Origin: Pseudolabrys sp.
Lineage (GTDB): Bacteria; Pseudomonadota; Alphaproteobacteria; Rhizobiales; Xanthobacteraceae
Length of the DNA: 32,187 nt
Assembly: GCA_029255525.1 (NCBI GenBank)
Contig: JANLJK010000319.1
Span: 1-32,187, forward strand
Reading direction: 5' to 3'
The notes under the pieces were generated by a model. It was not told where the DNA came from, did no database searches, and worked only from the letters and a program-made list of their open reading frames with translations. The stretch's first letter is position 1. Each line of letters begins with the position of its first letter. Both the position numbers and the translations under genes were made by a program. Positions 1 to 8,694 of this stretch are shown here, in pieces.

Positions 1-113
1 AGTTCGGTTCGCTCTGCGCGCTCGGTGGCTTCACGCCCTATCCGGTGATGAGCGCGCTCACCCATTTCCCGGAAGACTTCGGCGCCGGTCCGCGCCTTGA
101 AGCCGCGGAGTAA
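1..113 (+). CDS. fdsB: NAD-dependent formate dehydrogenase beta subunit, C-terminal end (partial)
   Basis: Only the last 36 codons are in the window, read from base 3 to the TAA at 111-113; the rest lies to the left. The tail (FGSLCALGGFTPYPVMSAL, then HFPEDFGAG) resembles the C-terminus of the NuoF-like flavin/Fe-S subunit of soluble NAD-dependent formate dehydrogenases, which passes electrons from the Mo subunit to NAD+. The assignment rests mainly on position: fdsA, fdhD/fdsC and fdsD follow in the order known for fdsGBACD operons. With so little sequence, the flavin and Fe-S sites cannot be checked. Confidence 0.8.
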   Translation, partial: FGSLCALGGFTPYPVMSALTHFPEDFGAGPRLEAAE

Positions 114-141
114 AGCATGACGACGTTTGCCAAGTACTCCG

Positions 142-261
142 CGTCATGCCCGGCCATAGCCGTTCGAAGAACGGCGTCCTTTCGGACGCCTTTGTGCCGG
201 GCATCCACGCCTTTCTTTTTCGTCCAAGACGTGGATGGCCGGGACAAGCCCGGCCATGACG
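142..261. repeat. Palindromic intergenic repeat between fdsB and fdsA
   Basis: This stretch fills most of the 188 bp fdsB-fdsA gap and is built of inverted repeats: CCGTTC/GAACGG (160-165/169-174), GGCGTCC/GGACGCC (173-179/184-190), CATCCACG/CGTGGATG (202-209/230-237), and a CGTCATG start answered by CATGACG at the end. The wording (GGCCGGGACAAGCCCGGCC near 237-255) is of the kind dispersed many times in Bradyrhizobium-like genomes, from general recall. It probably forms a structured RNA in the fds transcript. It is not coding, although open frames cross it. Confidence 0.75.
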
Positions 262-301
262 TCGTGGGTATCTGTCAGGTCATTGATCGAGGAGACGTCT
301 G

Positions 302-3178
302 ATGTCTCTGGTTCACGAAACCGATTACGGTACGCCGCTCTCCAAGTCGGAAAAGATGGTGACGCTCACCATCGACGGCATGGCGGTGACCGTGCCGGAA
401 GGCACCTCGATCATGCGCGCGGCGATGGAGATGGGCACGCAGATCCCCAAGCTCTGCGCGACCGACATGGTCGACGCCTTCGGCTCCTGCCGGCTGTGCC
501 TCGTCGAGATCGAAGGCCGCGCCGGCACGCCGGCCTCGTGCACCACGCCGGTCGCGCCGGGCATGGTGGTGAAGACGCAAACCGACCGGCTGCATCAGCT
601 CCGCAAGGGCGTGATGGAGCTTTATATCTCCGACCATCCGCTCGACTGCCTGACCTGCTCGGCGAACGGCGACTGCGAATTGCAGGACATGGCCGGCCAG
701 GTCGGCCTGCGCGACGTGCGCTACGGCTACGAAGGCGAAAACCACGTCTTCGCCCGCAAGGACGGCAAGGCCAACGACAACTGGCTGCCGAAGGACGAGT
801 CGAACCCCTATTTCACCTACGATCCGTCGAAGTGCATCGTCTGCTCGCGCTGCGTGCGCGCCTGCGAGGAAGTGCAGGGCACCTTCGCGCTGACCATCGC
901 CGGCCGCGGCTTCGACAGCCGCGTCTCGCCCGGCATGCAGGAGAGCTTCCTCGGCTCCGAATGCGTGTCCTGCGGCGCCTGCGTGCAGGCCTGCCCCACG
1001 GCGACTTTGAACGAGAAGAAAGTCATCGAGGTCGGCAAGCCCGAACATTCGGTGGTGACGACGTGTGCCTATTGCGGCGTCGGCTGCGCCTTCAAGGCGG
1101 AAATGCGCGGCGAAGAGCTGGTGCGCATGGTGCCTTATAAGGATGGCGAGGCCAATCGCGGGCACTCCTGCGTCAAGGGCCGCTTCGCCTGGGGCTACGC
1201 GACCCACAAGGAGCGCATCCTCAAGCCGATGATCCGCTCCTCGATCCATGAGCCGTGGCAGGAAGTGAGCTGGGACGAGGCGATCAATTACGCCGCCTCC
1301 GAGTTCAAGCGCATCCAGAAGAAGTACGGCAAGGATGCCATCGGCGGCATCACCTCGTCGCGTTGCACCAATGAAGAAACCTTCCTGGTGCAGAAGCTGA
1401 TCCGCGCCGGCTTCGGCAACAACAATGTCGACACCTGCGCCCGCGTCTGCCACTCGCCGACCGGTTATGGCCTCGGCCAGGCTTTCGGCACCTCGGCCGG
1501 CACGCAGAACTTCGATTCGGTTGAGGATAGCGACGTCATTCTCGTGATCGGCGCCAATCCAGCGGCGGCGCATCCGGTGTTCGCCTCGCGCATGAAGAAG
1601 CGCATTCGTCAGGGCGCAAAGCTGATCGTCATCGACCCGCGTCGCACCGAAATGGTGGAGTCGGCGCATATCAAGGCCGACTATCATCTGGCGTTGCTGC
1701 CGGGCACCAATGTCGCCGTCGTCACGGCGCTGGCGCATGTCATCGTCACCGAGAAGCTCTACGACGAAAAGTTCATCCGCGAGCGTTGCGACTGGGACGA
1801 ATTCCAGCACTGGGCCGAGTTCGTCTCACTGCCGCAGAACGCGCCCGAGACCGTGGCCAAGCTGTCCGGCGTGCCGGCGGAGATGATCCGCGGCGCAGCG
1901 CGGCTTTATGCCACCGGCGGTAGGGGCGCGATCTATTACGGCCTCGGCGTCACCGAGCATTCGCAAGGTTCGACCACCGTCATGGGCATCGCCAATCTGG
2001 CGATGGTGACCGGCAATATCGGCCGCAAGGGCGTCGGCGTTAATCCGCTGCGCGGCCAGAACAATGTGCAGGGCTCATGCGATATGGGCTCGTTCCCGCA
2101 CGAGCTCGCCGGCTATCGCCACATCTCGCTCGACGAGCCGCGCCATCTGTTCGAGAAGGACTGGGGCGTGACGCTGGACAACAGGCCCGGCCTGCGTATT
2201 CCGAATATGCTGGATGCCGCGGTCGAAGGCTCGTTCAAGGGCATCTATATTCAGGGCGAGGACATCCTCCAGTCAGACCCCGACACCAAGCATGTGTCGG
2301 CCGGCCTCGAGGCGATGGAGTGCGTCGTGGTGCAGGACCTGTTCCTGAACGAGACCGCGCGCTTCGCCCATGTTTTCCTCCCCGGTTCGACGTTCCTGGA
2401 GAAGGACGGCACCTTCACCAATGCCGAACGCCGCATCCAGCGCGTGCGCAAGGTGATGGCGCCCAAGAACGGCTATGCCGACTGGGAGATCACCGTGCTG
2501 CTCTCCAACGCGCTCGGCTACAAGATGGATTACACCCATCCGTCGCAGATCATGGATGAGGTCGCGCGGCTGACGCCCGGCTTCGCCAATGTCTCATATG
2601 AGATGCTGGAGGAACGCGGCTCGGTGCAGTGGCCCTGCAACGACAAGGCGCCGGAAGGCTCGCCGATCATGCACGTCAACGGTTTCGTGCGCGGCAAGGG
2701 CCGCTTCATGATCACCGAATACGTGGCGACCGATGAGAAGACGGGGCCGCGCTTCCCGCTGCTGCTGACCACGGGCCGCATCCTGTCGCAGTACAATGTC
2801 GGTGCCCAGACGCGGCGCACCGCGAACTCGATGTGGTATGCCGAGGACGTGCTGGAAATCCATCCGCACGACGCCGAGCAGCGCGGCGTCAATGACGGCG
2901 ACTGGGTCAAGCTGGCGAGCCGCGCCGGCGAGACGACCTTGCGCGCGGTGATCACCGACAAGGTGGCGCCGGGAGTCGTTTACACGACATTCCACCACCC
3001 CGACACGCAAGCCAACGTCATCACCACGGACTATTCGGACTGGGCCACCAACTGTCCGGAATACAAGGTCACGGCGGTGCAGATCTCGCTGTCGAACGGA
3101 CCGACGTCGTGGCAGCAGGAATACGAACGCTTCTCAAAGGAGACCCGCCGCGTCGCTCCGGCGGAGGCCGCGGAGTAA
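302..3178 (+). CDS. fdsA: NAD-dependent formate dehydrogenase alpha (molybdopterin) subunit
   Basis: This 958-residue catalytic subunit oxidises formate to CO2 at a bis-MGD molybdenum centre in the cytoplasm and passes electrons through Fe-S clusters to FdsB/FdsG and NAD+. In order: a [2Fe-2S] ferredoxin domain (about 20-95, with C52, C63, C66, C80); a His/Cys cluster region as in NuoG (about 95-135); two [4Fe-4S] motifs (C178-C188 and C221-C231); a further [4Fe-4S] site at the start of the molybdopterin domain (C255, C258, C262, C290); then the molybdopterin oxidoreductase and dinucleotide-binding domains to the end. The active site reads DTCARVCHSP; C383 followed by H384 sits where selenocysteine-His occurs in E. 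coli FdhF, so this is a Cys-type enzyme. Length and order match FdsA. ATG at 302 follows GAGGAGACGTCTG closely. Confidence 0.96.
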   Translation: MSLVHETDYGTPLSKSEKMVTLTIDGMAVTVPEGTSIMRAAMEMGTQIPKLCATDMVDAFGSCRLCLVEIEGRAGTPASCTTPVAPGMVVKTQTDRLHQLRKGVMELYISDHPLDCLTCSANGDCELQDMAGQVGLRDVRYGYEGENHVFARKDGKANDNWLPKDESNPYFTYDPSKCIVCSRCVRACEEVQGTFALTIAGRGFDSRVSPGMQESFLGSECVSCGACVQACPTATLNEKKVIEVGKPEHSVVTTCAYCGVGCAFKAEMRGEELVRMVPYKDGEANRGHSCVKGRFAWGYATHKERILKPMIRSSIHEPWQEVSWDEAINYAASEFKRIQKKYGKDAIGGITSSRCTNEETFLVQKLIRAGFGNNNVDTCARVCHSPTGYGLGQAFGTSAGTQNFDSVEDSDVILVIGANPAAAHPVFASRMKKRIRQGAKLIVIDPRRTEMVESAHIKADYHLALLPGTNVAVVTALAHVIVTEKLYDEKFIRERCDWDEFQHWAEFVSLPQNAPETVAKLSGVPAEMIRGAARLYATGGRGAIYYGLGVTEHSQGSTTVMGIANLAMVTGNIGRKGVGVNPLRGQNNVQGSCDMGSFPHELAGYRHISLDEPRHLFEKDWGVTLDNRPGLRIPNMLDAAVEGSFKGIYIQGEDILQSDPDTKHVSAGLEAMECVVVQDLFLNETARFAHVFLPGSTFLEKDGTFTNAERRIQRVRKVMAPKNGYADWEITVLLSNALGYKMDYTHPSQIMDEVARLTPGFANVSYEMLEERGSVQWPCNDKAPEGSPIMHVNGFVRGKGRFMITEYVATDEKTGPRFPLLLTTGRILSQYNVGAQTRRTANSMWYAEDVLEIHPHDAEQRGVNDGDWVKLASRAGETTLRAVITDKVAPGVVYTTFHHPDTQANVITTDYSDWATNCPEYKVTAVQISLSNGPTSWQQEYERFSKETRRVAPAEAAE

Positions 3179-3183
3179 TCCGG

Positions 3184-4005
3184 ATGATCGAACCTGTCCG
3201 CACCGTCGGGGAGATCGCTTGGCGGGGCGGCCGGTTCGTGGCCGGTCAGCGCACGATTCCGGAAGAGACGGCGGTCGCCTTCACTTATAACGGCTCGTCC
3301 TATGCCGTGATGATGGCAACGCCGCACGATCTCGAGGACTTTGCCGTCGGCTTCAGCCTGACCGAAGGCATCATCGCCTCGCCGGACGAGATCGAGCGCC
3401 TGGAGATCGTCGAGCAGGATATCGGCATCGAGCTGCGGCTTTGGCTCGCCGAGCCGCATGCGACCGCCTTCCAGGAACGCCGCCGCTATCTGGCAGGTCC
3501 CACCGGTTGCGGCCTGTGCGGCATCGAAACGCTGACCGAGGCAATGCGCACCCCGGCACGCATTCGCGACACGGTTCGCTTTCGGCCGGACGAGATCATG
3601 CGCGCGCTTCATTCGCTGAACGGCCTGCAGGAGATCAACGGCCAGACGCGCGCCGTGCACGGCGCGGCCTTCTATCAGCCGGGCCAGGGCATCATCGTGC
3701 TGCGCGAGGATGTCGGCCGCCATAATGCGCTCGACAAGCTGGCCGGCGCGCTGGCGCGATCGAGTTGTTCGGCGCGCGGCGGCGTGGGTCTCGTCACCAG
3801 CCGCCTGTCGGTGGAAATGGTGCAGAAGGCCGCGAGCATCGGGCTGCCGATGCTGGTCGCGATTTCAGCGCCAACGGCGCTCGCGGTGCGCATAGCGGAG
3901 GCGGCGGGCATCACCTTGGTGGCTGTCGCCCGCAGCGACGGCTTCGAGATATTCACCCATCCCGCCCGTATCGAGGAAGACCGGAGCCTCCATGTCGTCG
4001 CCTGA
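3184..4005 (+). CDS. fdhD: Formate dehydrogenase sulfurtransferase FdhD/FdsC
   Basis: FdhD-family protein (273 aa) that transfers sulfur to the bis-MGD cofactor before it is inserted into formate dehydrogenase; in Rhodobacter fds operons the same protein is called FdsC. The family's CxxC is present as GCGLCG (C109, C112), preceded by the typical AxPxDLEDFAVGF block (about 45-57) and followed by the VHGAAF and EDVGRHNALDK motifs. The ATG at 3184, five bases after the fdsA stop, is preferred to an in-frame start at 3109 that lies inside fdsA. The 3' end overlaps fdsD by 14 nt, which implies translational coupling in the fds operon. Confidence 0.95.
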   Translation: MIEPVRTVGEIAWRGGRFVAGQRTIPEETAVAFTYNGSSYAVMMATPHDLEDFAVGFSLTEGIIASPDEIERLEIVEQDIGIELRLWLAEPHATAFQERRRYLAGPTGCGLCGIETLTEAMRTPARIRDTVRFRPDEIMRALHSLNGLQEINGQTRAVHGAAFYQPGQGIIVLREDVGRHNALDKLAGALARSSCSARGGVGLVTSRLSVEMVQKAASIGLPMLVAISAPTALAVRIAEAAGITLVAVARSDGFEIFTHPARIEEDRSLHVVA

Positions 4006-4219
4006 CAAGCTGGTCTATATGGCCAATCAGATCGGCAAATTCTTCGTCGCGCAGGGCGAGAGCGAAGCGCCGGCGGCGATCGCCGAGCACCTGAAGAAGT
4101 TCTGGGAGCCGCGCATGCTCACGGCGATCTTTGCGCATTTGCAAGCCGGCGGCGCCGGGCTCGACCCGGTGGTGCGCCAAGCTATCGAGAAACTGGCGGC
4201 CGATCACGCGGTCGTCTGA
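3992..4219 (+). CDS. fdsD: Formate dehydrogenase delta subunit
   Basis: Small 75-residue protein with the pattern of FdsD: an N-terminal DKLVYMANQIGKFF block, then a helix with HLKKFWEPRM and a short C-terminal helix. FdsD is a small extra subunit of the soluble NAD-dependent formate dehydrogenase. It is usually encoded last in fdsGBACD, as here, and is tied to stability or maturation of the complex rather than catalysis. The start at 3992 overlaps the end of fdhD (ATGTCGTCGCCTGA). A strong hairpin follows within 6 bp of the stop, so this is probably the end of the operon. Confidence 0.93.
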   Translation: MSSPDKLVYMANQIGKFFVAQGESEAPAAIAEHLKKFWEPRMLTAIFAHLQAGGAGLDPVVRQAIEKLAADHAVV

Positions 4220-4224
4220 AGCAG

Positions 4225-4255
4225 AACGGCGCCAGCCTTTGGGGCCGGCGCCGTT
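4225..4255. terminator. Rho-independent-type hairpin between fdsD and the Bug gene
   Basis: A perfect 9 bp stem, AACGGCGCC (4225-4233) with GGCGCCGTT (4247-4255), carries a 13 nt loop and starts 6 bp after the fdsD stop. The T run is short (TTT at 4254-4256), so termination on the + strand may be partial. It lies between two convergent genes and could serve both strands; on the - strand the stem again ends in a short T-poor tail. Confidence 0.7.
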
Positions 4256-4288
4256 TGGAGTAGCGATCGGTCGCTGACCGGACGTGGC

Positions 4289-5269
4289 TTACATCGGCTC
4301 GATGCCGGCCTTCCGGATGATGCCCTGCCACTTCACGGTTTCGGACGCGATGAACTTCTTCAGCTCATCGGGGCCGGGCGCGACCGGCTCGGCACCCTGC
4401 TCGATGAAGCGGGTGCTGACGGCCGGATCCTTCACCGCGTCGGCAAGCGCCTTGTAGAGCTTGTCGATGATCGGCTTTGGCGTGTTCGGCGGCGCCAGCA
4501 GCGCGAGCCAGCCGAAGGTCTCGTAGTCCTTGATGCCGGCTTCGGCTGCCGTCGGTACGTCGGGCAGCGCGGTCATGCGCTTGTTGCTGGTGACGGCCAG
4601 CGCGCGGGCATCACCGCTTTTGATCAGGCCTTGGACGTTCGGCAGGAACTGAAAGCCGAGCGGCACCTGGCCGGCGATGAAGTCGGGCGTGTAGCCGGCG
4701 ATGTTGCGATAGGGCACGTGGGTGAGCTGCGTACCGGTAACCTGCTCGAAATAGGCGCCGGCGAGGTGCTGCGATGAACCGACACCGACCGAGCCGTAAT
4801 TGAGCTCCTTCGGATGCGCCTTGGCATAGGCGACGAACTCGGTGAGCGTCTTTGGCGGTAGCTTGGAATTGATGACGATCACGTTCGGCAGGATCGCGAA
4901 CAGCGAGATCGGCGCGAAATCCTTTTGCGGGTCGTAGCCGAGCTCTTTGGACAGCGTCTTATTTGCCGCCAGCGGCCCGACGGTGCTCATCACCAAAGTA
5001 TAGCCGTCGGGCGTCGCACGCGCGCCCAGGGCGGTGCCGGTGTTGCCGCCGGCGCCGGGGCGGTTCTCGACCACGAAGGTCTGGCCCAGCGAGGTCGCCA
5101 TCTTGTTGAGCATGATGCGCGTGACGACGTCGCTGGCGCTGCCGGCGGCGAAGGGCACGAAGACCTGGATCGGCCGGGTCGGATAGTCCTGCGCCTGCGC
5201 AGCCGTGGCGCCGACGGTCGCGGCGGCGACGGCCAAAGCGGCCGACAGTCGCTTCACAGCCTTCATCAT
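4289..5269 (-). CDS. Bug-family (TctC-like) periplasmic solute-binding protein
   Basis: Exported receptor of 326 aa in the tripartite tricarboxylate transporter (Bug/TctC) family, which binds carboxylates in the periplasm. Residues 1-26 form a signal peptide ending ATAAQA. The mature start YPTRPIQVFVPFAAGSASDV and the later ENRPGAGGNTG and PDGYTL motifs are hallmark Bug sequences, and the length is typical. GGAGGA lies 7 nt before the ATG. No TctA/TctB membrane genes occur in the window, so it is an orphan, as most Bug proteins are. It follows livF by 44 bp on the same strand and may be the last gene of that operon. Ligand unknown. Confidence 0.93.
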   Translation of the reverse strand: MMKAVKRLSAALAVAAATVGATAAQAQDYPTRPIQVFVPFAAGSASDVVTRIMLNKMATSLGQTFVVENRPGAGGNTGTALGARATPDGYTLVMSTVGPLAANKTLSKELGYDPQKDFAPISLFAILPNVIVINSKLPPKTLTEFVAYAKAHPKELNYGSVGVGSSQHLAGAYFEQVTGTQLTHVPYRNIAGYTPDFIAGQVPLGFQFLPNVQGLIKSGDARALAVTSNKRMTALPDVPTAAEAGIKDYETFGWLALLAPPNTPKPIIDKLYKALADAVKDPAVSTRFIEQGAEPVAPGPDELKKFIASETVKWQGIIRKAGIEPM

Positions 5270-5313
5270 ATTACATCCTCCACGCGTTGTTCGATTCGAT
5301 CTATTGCTCAGTT

Positions 5314-6021
5314 CTAGAAAGCAATCGTTTCCATCAGCCTGTCGCAGTCCGTCTTGCTGCGCGCATCGCCACTGAGGACGATGCGGCCGCGTTCGATGAC
5401 GACGAAGCGGTCGCAGGCCGTCAGCGCTTGATGCACATTCTGTTCCACGAGCAAGATGGCGCAGCCCGCCTCCTTCATCTCGCGGATAATGGTGAACAAA
5501 TCGGCCACGATCATCGGCGCCAGGCCTTCGCTCGGCTCATCAATAAGCAGCAGCGTTGGTTTACCGATCATGACGCGCGCCATCGCCAGCATCTGCTGCT
5601 CGCCGCCCGATAATGTCGTGCCGTTCTGCTCGCGCCGCTCCATCAGGCGCGGGAAGCGCGCGTAGATGCGATCGAGCGCCTTGCGGTTGTCGGCCGAAGA
5701 CCGTCCCGGGACCTGTAGAAAGCCGAGCGTGAGGTTTTCCTCGACGCTGAGGCCGGGGAAGATGCGGCGGTCTTCCGGCACGAAGCCGATGCCGCGGCGG
5801 GCGACGCGGTCCGCGCTCTGGCCGTCGATGCGCTCGCCGTTGAAGACGATCTCGCCGCGCGCCGGCTTGATCCAGCCGGCAATGGCCTTCATCAGCGTCG
5901 ACTTGCCGACGCCGTTGCGGCCGAACACGCCGACCACCTCGCCGTTCTCGATCTTCAGGTCGATGCCCTGGATGATGTGGCTGGTGCCGTAATAAGTGTG
6001 GAGGTTGCGGATATCGAGCAT
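5314..6021 (-). CDS. livF: Branched-chain amino acid-type ABC transporter ATPase LivF
   Basis: ATP-binding subunit of 235 aa in a HAAT/Liv-type importer. Walker A is GRNGVGKST at residues 34-42; the ABC signature LSGGEQQ and Walker B LLLIDEPSEGLAP follow, then the switch His region LLVEQNV, whose Q in place of the usual H is normal for LivF. It acts on the cytoplasmic face with LivG to drive LivH/LivM. The start lies 4 bp after the livG stop. Neighbouring CoA ligase and molybdenum hydroxylase genes suggest that the imported solute is an organic or aromatic acid rather than an amino acid; this is inference. Confidence 0.92.
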   Translation of the reverse strand: MLDIRNLHTYYGTSHIIQGIDLKIENGEVVGVFGRNGVGKSTLMKAIAGWIKPARGEIVFNGERIDGQSADRVARRGIGFVPEDRRIFPGLSVEENLTLGFLQVPGRSSADNRKALDRIYARFPRLMERREQNGTTLSGGEQQMLAMARVMIGKPTLLLIDEPSEGLAPMIVADLFTIIREMKEAGCAILLVEQNVHQALTACDRFVVIERGRIVLSGDARSKTDCDRLMETIAF

Positions 6022-6025
6022 AAGG

Positions 6026-6769
6026 TCACGCGTGCCCGAAATAGGCGGTCTGCACCGCCGGGTTGCCGCGCACTTCCGCCGGCGTGCCTTCGGCGAGCTT
6101 CTGGCCTTGATGCATGACGATCACGTGGTCCGACAGGCTCATGACCAATCCGATGTCGTGCTCGATCAAAAGGATTGTGACATCGCTCGACAGCGACTTG
6201 ATCAGTTTGGCGGTGTCTTCGGTGTCGCCGTGGCTCATGCCTTGCGTCGGCTCGTCGAGCAGCAGGACCTTGGGCTTGCAGGCGAGCGCTACCGCGACTT
6301 CAAGGCGGCGCTGCTCGCCATGCGACAGCTTGCCGACCGGGTAGGGCGCCTTGTCGGTGAGGCCGAAGCGTTCCAGCAATTCGTCGACGCGGGCGAGCGC
6401 CGTGCGGCTGGCTGCGACCGGACGCCAGGCCATCGCCATCGGCTCCAGGATCTGCGCGGCGAGGCGCAGGTTTTCCGCCACCGACAATTCGAAGAACAAA
6501 TTGGTGATCTGGAACGAGCGCGCCAAGCCAGCCGCCTGCAGGCGATGCGGGGGCTCGCCGGTGTGGTCGACGCCGTCGATCAGCACCTGGCCGGCGCGCG
6601 GACGCACCGCGCCCGAGATCAGATTGAACAAAGTCGACTTGCCGGCACCATTGGGGCCGATCACCGTGGTGATGCGATGACGCGCGATGGCGAAGCTGAC
6701 ATTGTCGACGGCGCGCAGGCCGCCGAAATGCACCGACAGGTCGCGGACCTCGAGGACGGAGGCGCTCAT
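6026..6769 (-). CDS. livG: Branched-chain amino acid-type ABC transporter ATPase LivG
   Basis: Second ATPase of the Liv-type importer, 247 aa. Walker A GPNGAGKST is at about residues 38-46. The signature reads LSHGEQRRLE, and Walker B LLLDEPTQGM is followed by the LIEHD switch His. The signature differs slightly from the more usual LSYGEQR or LSGGQ forms but stays within LivG variation. It overlaps the end of livM by 4 nt (ATGA), so the two are probably translationally coupled. It pairs with LivF as the nucleotide-binding dimer. Confidence 0.92.
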   Translation of the reverse strand: MSASVLEVRDLSVHFGGLRAVDNVSFAIARHRITTVIGPNGAGKSTLFNLISGAVRPRAGQVLIDGVDHTGEPPHRLQAAGLARSFQITNLFFELSVAENLRLAAQILEPMAMAWRPVAASRTALARVDELLERFGLTDKAPYPVGKLSHGEQRRLEVAVALACKPKVLLLDEPTQGMSHGDTEDTAKLIKSLSSDVTILLIEHDIGLVMSLSDHVIVMHQGQKLAEGTPAEVRGNPAVQTAYFGHA

Positions 6770-7755
6770 GATTTCGCTCCCCGGTTCAGCCGGCGTTCGA
6801 TGACGGGCCGCACGATGCCCATCAGGCCGCGCGGCAGGAAGATGACCGCGCCCATGAACAACAGGCCGATGACGATGAGATGGTGCTCGGTGTAGCTGCC
6901 GACGACCGACTTGAACAAGGTCAGCAGGATGCTGCCGTAGAGCGCGCCGACCAATGTGCCGACGCCGCCGGTGACCACGGTGATCACGGCGTTGCCGGAC
7001 GTGGCGAAGAACAACAGCTCCGGCGAGACGAAGCCGCGCAGCATCGGATAAAGCGCGCCGGACAAAGCCGCGATCACGGCGGCGATGACATAGGCGGCGA
7101 GACGGGCGGTGACGGTGCGATAGCCGAGAAAGGGCACGCGCCGCTCATTGGCGCGCAGCGCGATCAGCAGCCGGCCGAACGGCGTGTCGAGCAGATAGGC
7201 CGCCAGGGCATAAAGGATAATGATGAAGGTGAGCACGACGAGGAAGAAGCCGACGGGCGACGCGCTCGAAATCTTGAACAGGCCGAGATTGATGTCGATC
7301 ACCGGCACGCCGATCAGTCCGTCCGACGCGCCCAGCGCGCGGGTATTGTAGACGACCTTGGCGATGACCTGCGCCATGCCGAAGGTGATAAGTGCGAAAT
7401 AAACGCCGCGCACGCGGTTGGCGATGAAGCCGCCGATCGTGCCGACGACGACGGCGCCGATCGCCGTCGCACCCATCGCCGCCCAGAACGACGGCGTCAC
7501 CATCAGCACCAGCGCCGAAAGATAGGCGCCGAGCCCGAAATAGAGCGCCTGGCCGAGCGACAGGAGGCCGGTATAGCCGAGCAGGATGTCGACCGAGAGC
7601 GCGAGCCCAGCGAAGATCAAGGCCTCGGTGCCGAGCCGCAGATAGAAAGTGTCGCCGCTTGCCGCGCCGAACGCGGCAAAGCCGAGAGAGGCCACGACCA
7701 GCACGGCGGCGAGCACATGGCTCGCCCGCATCGATCTCGTCAGCGCGTCAGCCAT
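6766..7755 (-). CDS. livM: Branched-chain amino acid-type ABC permease LivM
   Basis: Integral membrane permease of the Liv importer, about 329 aa with eight or more hydrophobic segments. The family block GYTGLLSLGQALYFGLGAY lies near residue 65, and a GGVGTLVGALYGS loop near the C-terminus is typical. The ATG at 7755 overlaps the livH stop as ATGGCTGA; an in-frame TTG at 7770 is also possible and would add five residues. LivM forms the membrane channel with LivH. Confidence 0.91.
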   Translation of the reverse strand: MADALTRSMRASHVLAAVLVVASLGFAAFGAASGDTFYLRLGTEALIFAGLALSVDILLGYTGLLSLGQALYFGLGAYLSALVLMVTPSFWAAMGATAIGAVVVGTIGGFIANRVRGVYFALITFGMAQVIAKVVYNTRALGASDGLIGVPVIDINLGLFKISSASPVGFFLVVLTFIIILYALAAYLLDTPFGRLLIALRANERRVPFLGYRTVTARLAAYVIAAVIAALSGALYPMLRGFVSPELLFFATSGNAVITVVTGGVGTLVGALYGSILLTLFKSVVGSYTEHHLIVIGLLFMGAVIFLPRGLMGIVRPVIERRLNRGAKS

Positions 7756-8644
7756 GGCCGAGCCGTCCAAACAGGCCCTGCGGCCGTACCATCAGCATGA
7801 TCACCATGATCCCGAACACGATCGGGTCGGACCACACCGGCGAGATGTAGAGCGATGAGATGGCCTGCACTTGCGTGAGCAGAAGGCCGGCGACGACGAC
7901 ACCGGCGATCGAGCCCATGCCGCCGACGATGACGACGGTGAAAGCCATCAGGATGAAGTCGCGTCCCATGGTGGGGAACACGGAATAGATCGGCGCCAGC
8001 ATCACGCCGGCAAGCCCCGCGAGCGCCACACCGAAGGCAAAGGCGCCGGCATAGACGTGCTGCACCGGCACGCCGAGCGAAGCCGCCATGTGGCGGTCGA
8101 AGGCGGCGGCGCGCACCATGGCGCCCAGGCGTGTGCGGTAGACGACGAGTGCCACCAGCGCGACGACGGCGGCGCCGCCGAGAATGAGGAACAGCCGGTA
8201 GAGCGGCAGGAAGACACCGAACACGTCGATAGCGCCGGCGATCGGCACCGGCGGCTTCTGCGGATTGGGGCCGAAGACGAGCCGGAAGGCATCTTCCATC
8301 ACCAGCCCGAGGCCGAAGGTGAGCAACAGCGTCGTGACATGCCGCTCGCCGCTATGAAAGACGCGCTGGATCAAACCGCGCTCGACGATGTAGCCGACCG
8401 GCAGCATGATCAGCGGCACCAGCAGCAACAACAGCCAGAACGGCAGGCCGACGGAGGCCAGCGCCAGCGCAATGAAAGCACCGAGCGCGTAGAACTCACC
8501 GTGCGACATGTTGATGACGTCGAGCAGACCGAAAATGATGGTCAGGCCCAACGCCACCAGGATCACGGCCACGCCGAGCACGAGGCCGATGAGTATCTGC
8601 GGCGCCAGCACGAACTGGAAGTATTCGATTGCCGCAGTCATCAT
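7748..8644 (-). CDS. livH: Branched-chain amino acid-type ABC permease LivH
   Basis: Membrane permease of 298 aa with several hydrophobic helices. The LGLTIIFGLLDVINMSHGEF block near residue 31 and the GGMGSIAGVVVAG block near residue 240 are diagnostic of LivH-type permeases. The first of two adjacent ATGs (8644) is used. It precedes livM with an 8 nt overlap. A 169 bp gap holding a palindromic repeat separates it from the upstream binding-protein gene. Confidence 0.92.
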   Translation of the reverse strand: MMTAAIEYFQFVLAPQILIGLVLGVAVILVALGLTIIFGLLDVINMSHGEFYALGAFIALALASVGLPFWLLLLLVPLIMLPVGYIVERGLIQRVFHSGERHVTTLLLTFGLGLVMEDAFRLVFGPNPQKPPVPIAGAIDVFGVFLPLYRLFLILGGAAVVALVALVVYRTRLGAMVRAAAFDRHMAASLGVPVQHVYAGAFAFGVALAGLAGVMLAPIYSVFPTMGRDFILMAFTVVIVGGMGSIAGVVVAGLLLTQVQAISSLYISPVWSDPIVFGIMVIMLMVRPQGLFGRLGHG

Positions 8645-8694
8645 CGAGCCCCGTACGCGCGATCACGTTGCTTTGAGGTAGAATGCGTTGGCCC

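Noticed and set aside
275-1810. 511-codon open frame antisense to fdsA
   Set aside because: It lies wholly against fdsA, whose clusters and active site are clear. Its translation is Arg/Ala/His/Asp-rich with no family features, as expected for antisense frames in GC-rich coding DNA.
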